This document shows positions 53,884 to 62,282 of a stretch of 64,000 nt of DNA, in pieces. A program made the translations under genes and the position numbers. The notes beneath the pieces are model-generated. The model made no database searches and was not told where the DNA came from. It saw only the letters and a program-made list of their open reading frames with translations. Each line of letters starts with the position of its first letter. Positions within the stretch are counted from its first letter, which is position 1. Source of the stretch: Hyphomicrobiales bacterium (lineage in GTDB: Bacteria > Pseudomonadota > Alphaproteobacteria > Rhizobiales > Rhizobiaceae); the NCBI GenBank assembly GCA_900467745.1, contig UBQW01000022.1, forward strand, positions 1 through 64,000. Reading direction: 5' to 3'.

Positions 53884-54549
53884 CTACTGGCTGGCCCAGA
53901 TGATCCGGGCGATCCAATCCACGTCGGTGAGTTCGATCGTGCGGTTCGGGTGCTCGGGATTGAGCGACATGAGTTCGATCGAGCGCGGGCTCTGGCGCAT
54001 CAGCACCTTGGCCATCACCTCGCCCTCGCGGGTCTTCACCACGACGCGGTCGTTGCGGCGCACCTGCGCGCCCGGCTCGACGATCAGGACGTCGCCGTCG
54101 CGATAGAGCGGCATCATGCTTTCGCCCTGCACCTCGAGCGCATAGACGCCGGCCTTTTGTGACGGTGCGGCCGGAAATTCGACGACATCCCAGCCCTGTC
54201 CCGCCGGAAAGCCGCCATCATCGAAAAAGCCGCCAGCGCCTGCCTGCGCGAAGCCGAGCAGTGGAATGGAGCTCCCCTGCGGCGGAAACGCGCCATCAGG
54301 CAGCGTCGAGAAACTGCCCTGTGGCCGCATGAAGGACAGGAATTCCTCCATGCTGGAGCGAGTCGCCTCCAACACCTTGGCGATCGATTCCGTCGATGGC
54401 CAGCGCAGCCGCCCATCGGCGGAAAGACGTTTGGATTTGTTGAACGAGGTTGGGTCGAGGCCGGCGCGGCGGGCAAGCCCCGAGGGTGTCAGGTCGTGCC
54501 GTTCGGCAAGCCTGTCGAGCGCTCCCCAGATCTGCTCGTGTGACAGCAT
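53884..54549 (-). CDS. LexA-like S24 family transcriptional regulator
   Basis: A 221-residue regulator with an N-terminal helix-turn-helix (LTPSGLARRAGLDPTSFNKS) and a C-terminal S24 domain. Ser144 (GESMMPLYRDGD) and Lys181 (EVMAKVL) are 37 residues apart, the same spacing as the LexA dyad. A candidate Ala-Gly cleavage site lies at 103-106 (QAGAGG), about 40 residues before the Ser. It resembles phage C1-type repressors, but no prophage genes surround it. Probably a conserved chromosomal stress regulator. Confidence 0.85.
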   Translation of the reverse strand: MLSHEQIWGALDRLAERHDLTPSGLARRAGLDPTSFNKSKRLSADGRLRWPSTESIAKVLEATRSSMEEFLSFMRPQGSFSTLPDGAFPPQGSSIPLLGFAQAGAGGFFDDGGFPAGQGWDVVEFPAAPSQKAGVYALEVQGESMMPLYRDGDVLIVEPGAQVRRNDRVVVKTREGEVMAKVLMRQSPRSIELMSLNPEHPNRTIELTDVDWIARIIWASQ

Positions 54550-54653
54550 GTCGCCTGATCCCGTGCGCGCAACGGCGCTCCTTAATCGGCTGAAAGATTA
54601 ACCGCAAGGCGTGCAGGAGTAAAGAGACAAGAGGAATAAAATCCTCTCTCCCG

Positions 54654-55301
54654 TCAGGCAACCATCGCCATGTTGATCTTGCCGAGCTGGATCACCGCCT
54701 GGGTGCGGCTGTCGACATTGAGCTTGAGCAGAATGGCCGAAACATGCGCCTTGATCGTCGCCTCCGATACCCCGAGCTCATAAGCGATCTGCTTGTTGAG
54801 CAGACCCTCGGCGAGCATTGTCAGCACCCGGCTTTGCTGCGGCGTCAGCGTGTGCAGCCGGTGGATGATGTCGGCCACATCGGGGTCCTGTTCCTGTCCG
54901 TCGCGATAGCTCTCAGGCGTTGCGATGTCGCCCGCAAGCACGGTCTGTATGCCGTGCCGGATATCGTCGATCCCTGCGGATTTCGAGATGAAACCGGAAG
55001 CGCCGAGTTCCAGCGAGCGGCGGATCGTCGTCGCATCGTCGGACGCCGAAACGATGACGATCGGCAGGCCTGCGAATTCCGAGCGCAACGCCATCAGCCC
55101 GGAAAAGCCGCTGACCCCGGGCATGGCAAGGTCGAGCAGCATCAGATCGGCATCCGGGTGCTCGCCGACCGACTTTCGCGCGGCGGCGAAATCGCCGGCC
55201 TCGACGATATCGGGATGCCCCTCCATCCCGGTCACGGCCTGGCGAAGCGCATCGCGAAACAGCGGATGATCGTCGGCAATAATGATTGTCTGCTCATGCA
55301 T
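54654..55301 (-). CDS. NarL/LuxR-type response regulator
   Basis: A 215-residue regulator. The receiver has DD at 10-11, phosphoacceptor Asp57 (LMLLDLAMPG) and a Lys in SGFISKSAGIDD. The C-terminal helix-turn-helix is LTPQQSRVLTMLAEGLLNKQ with IAYELGVSEATIKAHVSAIL. Orphan: no sensor kinase is adjacent. The start at ATG 55301 follows GGGAGGGAG. Confidence 0.9.
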   Translation of the reverse strand: MHEQTIIIADDHPLFRDALRQAVTGMEGHPDIVEAGDFAAARKSVGEHPDADLMLLDLAMPGVSGFSGLMALRSEFAGLPIVIVSASDDATTIRRSLELGASGFISKSAGIDDIRHGIQTVLAGDIATPESYRDGQEQDPDVADIIHRLHTLTPQQSRVLTMLAEGLLNKQIAYELGVSEATIKAHVSAILLKLNVDSRTQAVIQLGKINMAMVA

Positions 55302-55392
55302 CGAAAACTCCCTCCCAAGAGCCCGATCATGAAGTCCATGCACCGCCTTCCTCCGCGGTTCATGCCTTCCTGCTAAAGCAGACTATAGCAAA

Positions 55393-55791
55393 TCATGTCT
55401 TCTGCGGAAGGGCGTTGCCCTGGTCCTCGCTCTGGAATTCCTTGACGATCCCCATGAAGCTGCGCATCCACCGCTCCATGATGCCGATCGAGCGGTCGAT
55501 CTCGGCGTCTGATGGCAGCGCCTTGTTGACGATGCTCTTGTTCTCGAGCGCGGTCACCCGGTCCGACAATCGATCCAATTCGCTTTCGTAAGCCGCGCGT
55601 TCATCGGCGGCCATGCGGCAGACGAGTGCCCCGTCCTTCTCCTCGCAGAGCGACATCGCCCCAGTCTGGCGATCGAGCCGCACGAAATGGTCGCCGCCGC
55701 GCTCCAGTTGGAAGCGGCTTGCATCCGGCTCCGCGGCGGAAGCGGCCAGCGGAATGAGGATGGCGACGAGGCTGAGCGTGATATTTTTCAT
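55393..55791 (-). CDS. Small periplasmic coiled-coil protein
   Basis: A 132-residue exported protein with signal peptide MKNITLSLVAILIPLAASAA. A short region with two Cys (SLCEEKDGALVCRMA) precedes a helical coiled-coil-like stretch (AYESELDRLSDRVTALENK). GGAGGAAACC precedes the ATG at 55791. I do not recognise a named family. It follows the response-regulator gene on the other side of a 90-base gap, same strand, upstream of it. Confidence 0.7.
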   Translation of the reverse strand: MKNITLSLVAILIPLAASAAEPDASRFQLERGGDHFVRLDRQTGAMSLCEEKDGALVCRMAADERAAYESELDRLSDRVTALENKSIVNKALPSDAEIDRSIGIMERWMRSFMGIVKEFQSEDQGNALPQKT

Positions 55792-55901
55792 GGTTTCCTC
55801 CGGAAATCTCGATGGCCACCGCATTTTTTGCGGTGAGCGCGTGGACATCGCCGCTCAACTGCGGCAAAGCCCGGGAAAGACCAGCCATTCATGAGGCCAT
55901 C

Positions 55902-56255
55902 ATGACCCTGACACCCACGCTTTACAAGATCGTGACGGAAACGCTCTGGCAGGACGCCCGGGCCGCCGGCGTTTTCCGCGGCGCCGCCATTGATCTCAAG
56001 GACGGCTTCATCCACTTCTCGACGGCGAGCCAGGCGGTACAGACCGCAGCCTTGCACTTCGCCGGCCAGACCGGCCTGCTGCTTGTCGCCGTCGATGCTT
56101 CAGCCCTTGGTGACAAGCTGATTTTCGAACCGTCGCGCGGCGGCGATCTCTTCCCGCATCTCTATGCGGACCTCCCGCTTTCGGCCGTGCTCTGGGAAAA
56201 GCCATTGCCGCTCGATGCCGAAGGCAAACACATCTTTCCGGACCTTCTGCCATGA
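55902..56255 (+). CDS. DUF952 family protein
   Basis: A 117-residue protein with the DUF952 pattern: LYKIVTETLWQDARAAGVFR, AIDLKDGFIHFSTASQAVQT and PHLYADLPLSAVLWEKPLPL. Function not established; the fold is related to ADP-ribosyl-type barrels. It overlaps pyrD by 4 bp (ATGA), a pairing common in rhizobia. ATG at 55902 preferred after GAGG. Confidence 0.85.
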   Translation: MTLTPTLYKIVTETLWQDARAAGVFRGAAIDLKDGFIHFSTASQAVQTAALHFAGQTGLLLVAVDASALGDKLIFEPSRGGDLFPHLYADLPLSAVLWEKPLPLDAEGKHIFPDLLP

Positions 56256-57340
56256 TCGATCTCTTCAAGCACGCCGCCCGCAAGGGTCTCTTCCTCTTCG
56301 ATCCGGAAACGGCGCACGGCATGTCGATCGCGGCGCTGAAATCAGGCCTCGTTCCAGCCTGTGCTGCACCTGCAGATGCGCGCCTTCGCCAGACGGTCGC
56401 CGGGCTTGAGTTCGCCAACCCGATCGGCATGGCCGCAGGCTACGACAAGAATGCCGAGGTGCCGGAAGCGCTGCTCAGGATCGGCTTCGGCTTCACCGAG
56501 ATCGGCACGGTCACGCCCAAGCCGCAATCCGGCAATCCGCGCCCGCGCATCTTCCGTCTGGTCGAGGACGAAGGCGTGATCAACCGCCTCGGCTTCAACA
56601 ATGAGGGCCACGACGCGGCCTTCCAGCGCCTGTCGTCTATCCGGAGCAAAGGCATCATCGGCGTCAATATCGGCGCCAACAAGGATAGCGCCGATCGCAT
56701 AGACGACTACGTGAAGGGTATCCGCCGCTTCTATTCGCTGGCGGGCTATTTCACCGCCAACATCTCCTCGCCCAACACGCCCGGTTTGCGCGATCTGCAG
56801 GCGCGCGAGAGCCTGTCGGCGCTGCTGTCGGCCGTGCTTGCCGCGCGTGACGAGGAAGCGGCAAAATCCGGTCGCAAGATTCCAGTCTTCCTCAAGGTCG
56901 CGCCGGATCTGACGGAAGAGGGGATCGACGACATAGCCGCCGAAGCGCTCTCGCATGCGCTCGATGGCCTGATCGTCTCCAACACCACGCTGTCGCGCAA
57001 TGGTCTGAAGGATCAGCGCCAGGCGAAAGAGCAGGGCGGTCTTTCCGGCAAGCCGCTCTTCGAAAAGTCCACCGTTGTGCTGGCGAAAATGCGCAAGCGC
57101 GTCGGCCCCGCGCTGCCGATCATCGGCGTCGGCGGCGTCTCCTCGGCGGAGACCGCGCTGGAAAAGATCAAGGCGGGCGCCGATCTCGTCCAGCTCTATT
57201 CCTGCATGGTCTATGAAGGTCCGGGCCTGGCGGGTGATATCGTTCGCGGCCTGTCGAAGCTGATGGACCGCGAGAAGGTTACTTCCATCCGCGAACTGCG
57301 TGACAGCAAGGTGGATTACTGGGCCGGCCGGAACGTCTGA
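56252..57340 (+). CDS. pyrD: Dihydroorotate dehydrogenase (quinone), class 2
   Basis: A 362-residue FMN enzyme oxidising dihydroorotate to orotate in pyrimidine synthesis, linked to the quinone pool. The N-terminal amphipathic helix (LFKHAARKGLFLFDPETAHG) is the class 2 membrane part. Motifs include NPIGMAAGYDKNAEV, NRLGFNNEGHDA, ANISSPNTPGLRDLQ with the catalytic Ser region, and IIGVGGVSSAETALEKIKAGA. The last 25 bases overlap the convergent MATE gene. Confidence 0.96.
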   Translation: MIDLFKHAARKGLFLFDPETAHGMSIAALKSGLVPACAAPADARLRQTVAGLEFANPIGMAAGYDKNAEVPEALLRIGFGFTEIGTVTPKPQSGNPRPRIFRLVEDEGVINRLGFNNEGHDAAFQRLSSIRSKGIIGVNIGANKDSADRIDDYVKGIRRFYSLAGYFTANISSPNTPGLRDLQARESLSALLSAVLAARDEEAAKSGRKIPVFLKVAPDLTEEGIDDIAAEALSHALDGLIVSNTTLSRNGLKDQRQAKEQGGLSGKPLFEKSTVVLAKMRKRVGPALPIIGVGGVSSAETALEKIKAGADLVQLYSCMVYEGPGLAGDIVRGLSKLMDREKVTSIRELRDSKVDYWAGRNV

Positions 57341-58668
57341 TCGGCGCGCTCCCTGACCCTGAGCACCAGGAAGACGCCGCGTGAAAGCAGGAACAGGTTG
57401 ATCGCCAGCCACAGGCCGTGGTTGGCGAAGAACGGCACGAAGATCGCGAGTGCTGCCAGATAGACGACGAATGACATCAGCATGCGGTTGCGCATGTCGC
57501 TCGACCATGTGGCGCCGATGAAGACGCCGTCCATCAGGAAGGCGAGCGCGCCCGTCAGCCCCGTGATCGCCGCCCACGGCAGATAAAGGCTCGCGACTTC
57601 ACGCACGTCAGGTGATGTCGTCAGCGCCGCGATCAGCCGCTCGCCGGCCACCAGGAAGAACAGCGAGATGATGCCGGCGAGCCCGAAAGACCAGATCGTC
57701 GTCAGCTTCAAACCGCGATCGAAAGCCGGGCGGTAGTGCGCCCCGACGGCGCGGCCGGTGATCTGCTCGGCGGCGTTGGCCAGCCCGTCGAGGTAGAAGC
57801 TCGACAGCATCAGGAAGTTCATCAGCACGGCGTTCGCCGCCAGCGTCACGGCGCCGAAGCTGGTGCCGATCCGGGTCATCAGGGCGAAGGCCCCAAGCAA
57901 CACGAAGGTGCGGATCAGGATATCGCGATTGAGCGTGAAGAGCTCGGCCAGAGGCTTCCGCGCAAAGATCTCGCGGCGTGTCGGCTGGTCAGCGCGGTCG
58001 AAGCCCCGGAGCACGATGAACAAGCCGACAACCGCGCCGATCGTCTCGCCGACGGTGGTCGCCCAGGCAACGCCTGATATCCCGCAGTCGAGCCAGAGCC
58101 CAAGCGCGATCGCCAGCACGATGTTGATGCCGTTGATGATCGTCTGCAGCAGGAGGCCGACGCTTCCCTGCCCACGCCCGAGCACGAAGCCGAGGATAGC
58201 GTAATTGGCGAGCGCTGCCGGCCCGGCGAGGATGCGGATGGAGAAATAGGTGCTGGTCGCCTGCGCAACGGCATTCTCCGGCCCCATCAGCGTCAGACCC
58301 GCTGCCAGAAGCAGCGGTGACAGACAGAGCAGCGCCACGCCGCAGCCGAACGCCGAAATGATCGCCCGCCAGAACACGCCCTGTTCGGCATGCCGGTCGC
58401 GGCGGCCATATGCCTGTGCCGTCAGCCCGGTGGTCGAGGCGCGCAGGAAGTTGAAGCTGCCGAGAATGAGATCGAAGAGCATCGCCCCGATCGCCAGGCC
58501 CGCCAGCGCATCGGGATCGCCCATATGGCCGACGACGCCGGTGCCGACAAGGCCGAGCAGCGGCGTGGTGATGAAGCCGAGCGTCATCGGAATGGCGATC
58601 GACAGCACCATCCGGTGCGTGACCTCGAAGGCGAGGCCGCCGCCGCTGTTGTGTACGCTCGCTTCCAA
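57316..58668 (-). CDS. MATE family efflux protein (DinF-like)
   Basis: A 450-residue membrane exporter with about twelve hydrophobic segments. MATE motifs are PMTLGFITTPLLGLVGTGVVGHMGD near the N-terminus and ANAVLMNFLMLSSFYLDGLANAAEQITG in the second half, typical of the DinF subgroup. It exchanges Na+ or H+ for organic cations or drugs. I use the TTG at 58668 because GAGGAG lies 6 bases before it. Its 3' end overlaps pyrD by 25 bp on opposite strands. Confidence 0.88.
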   Translation of the reverse strand: MEASVHNSGGGLAFEVTHRMVLSIAIPMTLGFITTPLLGLVGTGVVGHMGDPDALAGLAIGAMLFDLILGSFNFLRASTTGLTAQAYGRRDRHAEQGVFWRAIISAFGCGVALLCLSPLLLAAGLTLMGPENAVAQATSTYFSIRILAGPAALANYAILGFVLGRGQGSVGLLLQTIINGINIVLAIALGLWLDCGISGVAWATTVGETIGAVVGLFIVLRGFDRADQPTRREIFARKPLAELFTLNRDILIRTFVLLGAFALMTRIGTSFGAVTLAANAVLMNFLMLSSFYLDGLANAAEQITGRAVGAHYRPAFDRGLKLTTIWSFGLAGIISLFFLVAGERLIAALTTSPDVREVASLYLPWAAITGLTGALAFLMDGVFIGATWSSDMRNRMLMSFVVYLAALAIFVPFFANHGLWLAINLFLLSRGVFLVLRVRERADQTFRPAQ

Positions 58669-58699
58669 GGTCTGCTCCTCACAAAGAGGCGGAATCACC

Positions 58700-59197
58700 T
58701 CAGTTGGAAAGCACCATGGCCCAATAGGGCACGTTGCGGGAAGCGGGATTATAGGCAACGGCGACGCCAAGCCCGCTATAGCGGCCGAGCATGTTTTCCA
58801 GATGATGCGGCGAGTTGATCCAGGCGGTCACAACGGCGGGAACCGTCTGCTGGCCTGTCGCGATGTTCTCTGCCGCCGGCAGCTGCACGCCGCTCGCCTT
58901 CACGCGCGGGCCAAAACCGTCGGCGATGCCCATCACGTGCTTCATCTTGCCGGCCGCCGCCATGCGCTTGGCCTGGAAGAGGGCAGCCGCCGTCGCGGCC
59001 GGATCGACGGTCAGCGGCGGCAGGCCGTTCTTGGCGCGCAGCTGGTTGACGAGCGGCAGCGAGGCTGCCGTCTGGTCCTCGCCGTTGGAAGGCGTCGAGG
59101 GCTCTTTCGGCCCGGTGGCGCAGCTGGCGACGCCAGCTGCAAGCGCAAGCGCGGAAAAGCGCAGCAGGCTGCGCCGAGAGAGGTCGATGGAGGTCAT
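58700..59197 (-). CDS. CAP/SCP-domain lipoprotein
   Basis: A 165-residue exported protein. The N-terminus SRRSLLRFSALALAAG resembles a Tat signal and VASC is a lipobox, so it is probably a lipoprotein. The CAP domain shows AENIATGQQTVPAVVTAWINSPHHLENML and YSGLGVAVAYN. CAP domains bind small ligands or act in cell envelope processes. The start lies one base after the stop of the upstream DUF6460 gene, so they are coupled. Confidence 0.87.
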   Translation of the reverse strand: MTSIDLSRRSLLRFSALALAAGVASCATGPKEPSTPSNGEDQTAASLPLVNQLRAKNGLPPLTVDPAATAAALFQAKRMAAAGKMKHVMGIADGFGPRVKASGVQLPAAENIATGQQTVPAVVTAWINSPHHLENMLGRYSGLGVAVAYNPASRNVPYWAMVLSN

Positions 59198-59198
59198 G

Positions 59199-59465
59199 TT
59201 ACCGGCGATAGCTGAAGAGACGGATGATGAGGAAGATCGGAATGACAATGGTGGCGCCGAGCATCAGATAGTCGCCGACGCGGCCGAGCGCGGAGAAGCC
59301 GCGATGCCAGACCTCAAGGATGAAATTGCGGATGCCGTAGATGAAATCCAGCGGTGCCAGCCCGAAGACGGCCATGATGAAGCCGACGATCAGCGACACC
59401 ACCAAAAGCTTGATCAATGTACGGCCGAGCGAGTCGCCCAGAAACTTGTTCACCTGATCGGACAT
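59199..59465 (-). CDS. DUF6460-type small membrane protein
   Basis: An 88-residue inner-membrane protein with two hydrophobic spans (LIKLLVVSLIVGFIMAVFGL and YLMLGATIVIPIFLIIRLF) and an intervening amphipathic region (YGIRNFILEVWHRGFSALG). I assign the DUF6460 label from memory of similar rhizobial proteins. First gene of a two-gene unit with the CAP lipoprotein. Function unknown. Confidence 0.75.
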   Translation of the reverse strand: MSDQVNKFLGDSLGRTLIKLLVVSLIVGFIMAVFGLAPLDFIYGIRNFILEVWHRGFSALGRVGDYLMLGATIVIPIFLIIRLFSYRR

Positions 59466-59608
59466 GCATCATCTCCTGTTCACCCCTGAGATACGGGCGC
59501 GAATCGTTGCCCGCAAGCTTTTTCAGGGCTGCTGCACCCGCCTCTGAAATAGGACTTGAGTTTTTTTGTGGCCATCGCCAAATGCGGGCCGCGCAACAGG
59601 TCACCATC

Positions 59609-60541
59609 ATGCCGCCCCATCTCCAGACATCAGGCGATGCCATCGCCGACCGCCGTGCCGACTATGCCAGGATGCTGGACAAGGGCGGCGAGCCGGATGC
59701 CGCCGCCGAGCTGATGGAGCAGGCGCTGGAGCTGGTGCCGGATTGGGCGGCCGGCTGGTACTGGCTCGCCACCTACCGCGAAAAATCAGGCAATGTCGCC
59801 GGAGCGATCGAGGCCTACAGGCGAACCCGCGATCTGACCGAGGACGATATCTTCGGCGCCACGCTGAAGCTCGCCTTCCTGGGTGACATCGCCGTGCCCG
59901 ATCAGCCGCCGAGCATCTTTGTCGAGCGGCTGTTCGACGATTACGCCGCCCGCTTCGAGACCTCGCTGGTGGACAAGCTCGGTTACGACGTGCCGGCAAA
60001 GCTCGCCCGGATGATCGCGGCGACCGGCCGGCACTACGCGCTGGCCGCCGATCTCGGCTGCGGCACAGGGTTGATGGGACCGGAAATCCGCTCGATGGTC
60101 GATCGGCTGGAAGGCTTCGATCTCTCGCAGAACATGCTGGCGAAGGCGGAGGAAAAGCAGGTCTACGACCATCTCGCCCAGGCCGACCTGTCGCTGCCCG
60201 CAGACGAGTCCGGCCTGTTTGCGGATGGTAGCCCGCATCGCGCCGATCTCGTCACGGCCGCCGATGTGCTGATCTATCTCGGCAATCTCGAGATCGCCTT
60301 TGCATCGGTCGCAGCCCTTTGTGCCGAAGGTGCCGATTTCGGCTTTTCCGTCGAGGAAACCGAGGACGAGGAGGGCGTTCACCTCGCCCATTCCCTGCGC
60401 TATGCGCATTCGGAAGGCTACATCCGATCGCTCTGCGCCCGCCATGGCTTCCAGGTGATCGCGATGAGCCGAACCACCATTCGCAAAGATGGCGCCAACA
60501 TCATTCCCGGCATTCTGTTCCTTGCACGCAAGACCGCCTGA
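59609..60541 (+). CDS. TPR-containing class I SAM-dependent methyltransferase
   Basis: A 310-residue soluble protein. Residues 10-90 are TPR-like helices (RADYARMLDKGGEPDAAAEL). The rest is a class I methyltransferase with motif I ALAADLGCGTGLMGPEIR and GFDLSQNMLAKAEEKQVYD, and VTAADVLIYLGNLEIAF as motif IV region. The TPR part suggests a protein substrate. This pattern is common in alphaproteobacteria and its substrate is not known to me. ATG at 59609 preferred; 59582 is an alternative. Confidence 0.82.
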   Translation: MPPHLQTSGDAIADRRADYARMLDKGGEPDAAAELMEQALELVPDWAAGWYWLATYREKSGNVAGAIEAYRRTRDLTEDDIFGATLKLAFLGDIAVPDQPPSIFVERLFDDYAARFETSLVDKLGYDVPAKLARMIAATGRHYALAADLGCGTGLMGPEIRSMVDRLEGFDLSQNMLAKAEEKQVYDHLAQADLSLPADESGLFADGSPHRADLVTAADVLIYLGNLEIAFASVAALCAEGADFGFSVEETEDEEGVHLAHSLRYAHSEGYIRSLCARHGFQVIAMSRTTIRKDGANIIPGILFLARKTA

Positions 60542-60737
60542 TGGACCGATTCTTGCGAAGTTTGAATAGGTCAGCATTGCTTACGTATTTCGCTTGAAAA
60601 CGCGGCGAATGAACCGGATAATTCCGCTCAGAAGCCGAAGAGCGCGAATGCCGCCCGGCGACCAATCATTCACATTCCCTGCCGCCTGGGGCCTGCCCGG
60701 GCGTTCTTGAACTCGTCTGCCGTTGGAGATTAGCGAC

Positions 60738-61373
60738 ATGACTCAGCTCATCAATGCCCTTGGCTTCTGGAACACGAGCGCCACGCGCCACACCCCTGTC
60801 GAAGATGTGCAGGGCATCTTCTCCGGCAGCCTCGTCGCCGCTCTTGGCCTTTACGTGCTGGCAAGCGCCGGCTTGCTCACTGGCAGCACGGCGGGCATCG
60901 CCTTCCTCGTGCACTATGCCTTCGGCATCAATTTCGGCCTCGCATTCTTCCTGCTCAACCTGCCGTTCTTCTATCTCTCGTGGAAGCGCCTCGGTGTGTC
61001 CTTCACCATGAAGACCTTCATCGCCATCGGCCTGACCTCGCTGCTGACAAGCCTGCAGCCGAACGTGATGAGCATCGCCACGATCCATCCGGCCTGGGCA
61101 GCCCTTCTGGGCGGTCTTCTCCTCGGCTTCGGCCTCCTGGCGCTCTATCGCCACCGCGCCAGCCTCGGCGGCGTCGGCATTCTCGGCATCTACATGCAGG
61201 AGCGCTTCGGCATCCGCGCCGGCCTCGTGCAGATGGCCGTCGATCTCTGCGTGCTGGCCGCGGCCTTCTTCGTCACCACGCCGCCTGTCGTCTTCTATTC
61301 CGTGCTCGGCGCCGTGGTGCTCAATCTCTTCCTCACGATCAACCACCGCGCCGACCGCTACGTCGCGCTCTAA
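60738..61373 (+). CDS. YitT family membrane protein
   Basis: A 211-residue inner-membrane protein with about five or six hydrophobic spans and the family motif ASAGLLTGSTAGIAFLVHYA, then NFGLAFFLLNLPFFYLSWKRLG. YitT-type proteins are proposed small-molecule transporters with no settled substrate. GGAGATTAG precedes the ATG at 60738. Single gene, convergent with pdeM, whose stop is 4 bases away. Confidence 0.85.
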   Translation: MTQLINALGFWNTSATRHTPVEDVQGIFSGSLVAALGLYVLASAGLLTGSTAGIAFLVHYAFGINFGLAFFLLNLPFFYLSWKRLGVSFTMKTFIAIGLTSLLTSLQPNVMSIATIHPAWAALLGGLLLGFGLLALYRHRASLGGVGILGIYMQERFGIRAGLVQMAVDLCVLAAAFFVTTPPVVFYSVLGAVVLNLFLTINHRADRYVAL

Positions 61374-61376
61374 GCG

Positions 61377-62102
61377 CTAGCCAAGCAGTTTGCCGAACCG
61401 GACCGAATAGATCCGGTCGCGCCCGAGCAAGTGCGCGATCAGCGACGGCTGGTCGAACAGCCCCTTCATCGCCTTGTGGCGCAGGTCGAGCCCGCCGCTC
61501 ATCACCCCGAAAGCCGGCATCAGCAGCCTTGCGCCGTCGGTGGCAAAGCACGGTCGGCGGATGGATTTCTCGCGCCGGCGTACGGTGGCGGAAGGATGCA
61601 GGTGGCCGGCGATCTCGCCGCTCTGTAGCCCGTCCTTCGGCTCGTGCCGGAAGGTGAGGCCGCCGTAAGTCAACTCATCGGTGCAGGCACCGGGTAGATC
61701 GACGGTGCCGTCGGGATCGTGGTTGCCATTGATCCAGATCCACTCTCGGCCGCGCGCCATGTCCGAAATCAGCGTGCGGAATGTCTCCGGCATATGCGCC
61801 GAACCGATCCGGTCATGAAAATTGTCGCCGAGCGAGATCACCAGCTTCGGATCGTAACGGGTGATGACGGCAGAGAGCACCGTCAGCGTCGCCAGCGTGT
61901 CATAGGGCGGCAGCATCATGCCGCGCCGGGCAAAGGCGGCGCCCTTTTCCAGATGCAGGTCGGAGACGACGAGAACACCGGTGTCGGGCAGATAAAGCCC
62001 GCCCAGCGGATCGCACACGGCAGCGATCCCATGCACGGACGTTTCCACGCCCGGCATCGCCGCAATCCCGTTCAATTCCCGCGCCAGCGCCAGCCGGTTC
62101 AT
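61377..62102 (-). CDS. pdeM: Ligase-associated DNA damage response endonuclease PdeM
   Basis: A 241-residue metallophosphoesterase with all dimetal motifs: VVSDLHLEKGAAFARRG, SLGDNFHD, WINGNHD and GEIAGHLHP. PdeM is part of a DNA ligase-associated repair set with an Lhr-like helicase, an exonuclease and an ATP-dependent ligase. The helicase gene lies directly upstream on the same strand. Start at ATG 62102 after GGAAAG. Confidence 0.9.
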   Translation of the reverse strand: MNRLALARELNGIAAMPGVETSVHGIAAVCDPLGGLYLPDTGVLVVSDLHLEKGAAFARRGMMLPPYDTLATLTVLSAVITRYDPKLVISLGDNFHDRIGSAHMPETFRTLISDMARGREWIWINGNHDPDGTVDLPGACTDELTYGGLTFRHEPKDGLQSGEIAGHLHPSATVRRREKSIRRPCFATDGARLLMPAFGVMSGGLDLRHKAMKGLFDQPSLIAHLLGRDRIYSVRFGKLLG

Positions 62103-62282
62103 CACGTTCGTTTCTTTCCAGTATCTAGGCGGGGAGGAAGGCCAAAAGGCCCTCTCTGCCCTGCCGGACATCTCCCCCACAAGGGGGGAGAAAACTTGTG
62201 GCCCCGCTCTGCCTCGATCATGACCTCAGCGCTGCGACGGTTAAGCCCCGCCCCCTTGTGGGGAGGGGTTGGGGAGGGGCGT
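62103..62282. repeat. Intergenic palindromic repeat between helicase and pdeM
   Basis: CTCCCCC-ACAA-GGGGGGAG (62172-62190) is a palindrome. Its core CCCCACAAGGGGG recurs in inverted orientation as CCCCCTTGTGGGG at 62251-62263, followed by GAGGGGTTGGGGAGGGG. Such C/G-rich small palindromes are dispersed in rhizobial intergenic regions. The region holds no gene and could fold as a large hairpin in the helicase-pdeM transcript. Confidence 0.6.

Noticed and set aside
53884..54549. Prophage repressor as a sign of an integrated phage
   Set aside because: No integrase, structural or lysis genes and no attachment-site repeat nearby; tRNA genes in the window are not flanked by phage genes.
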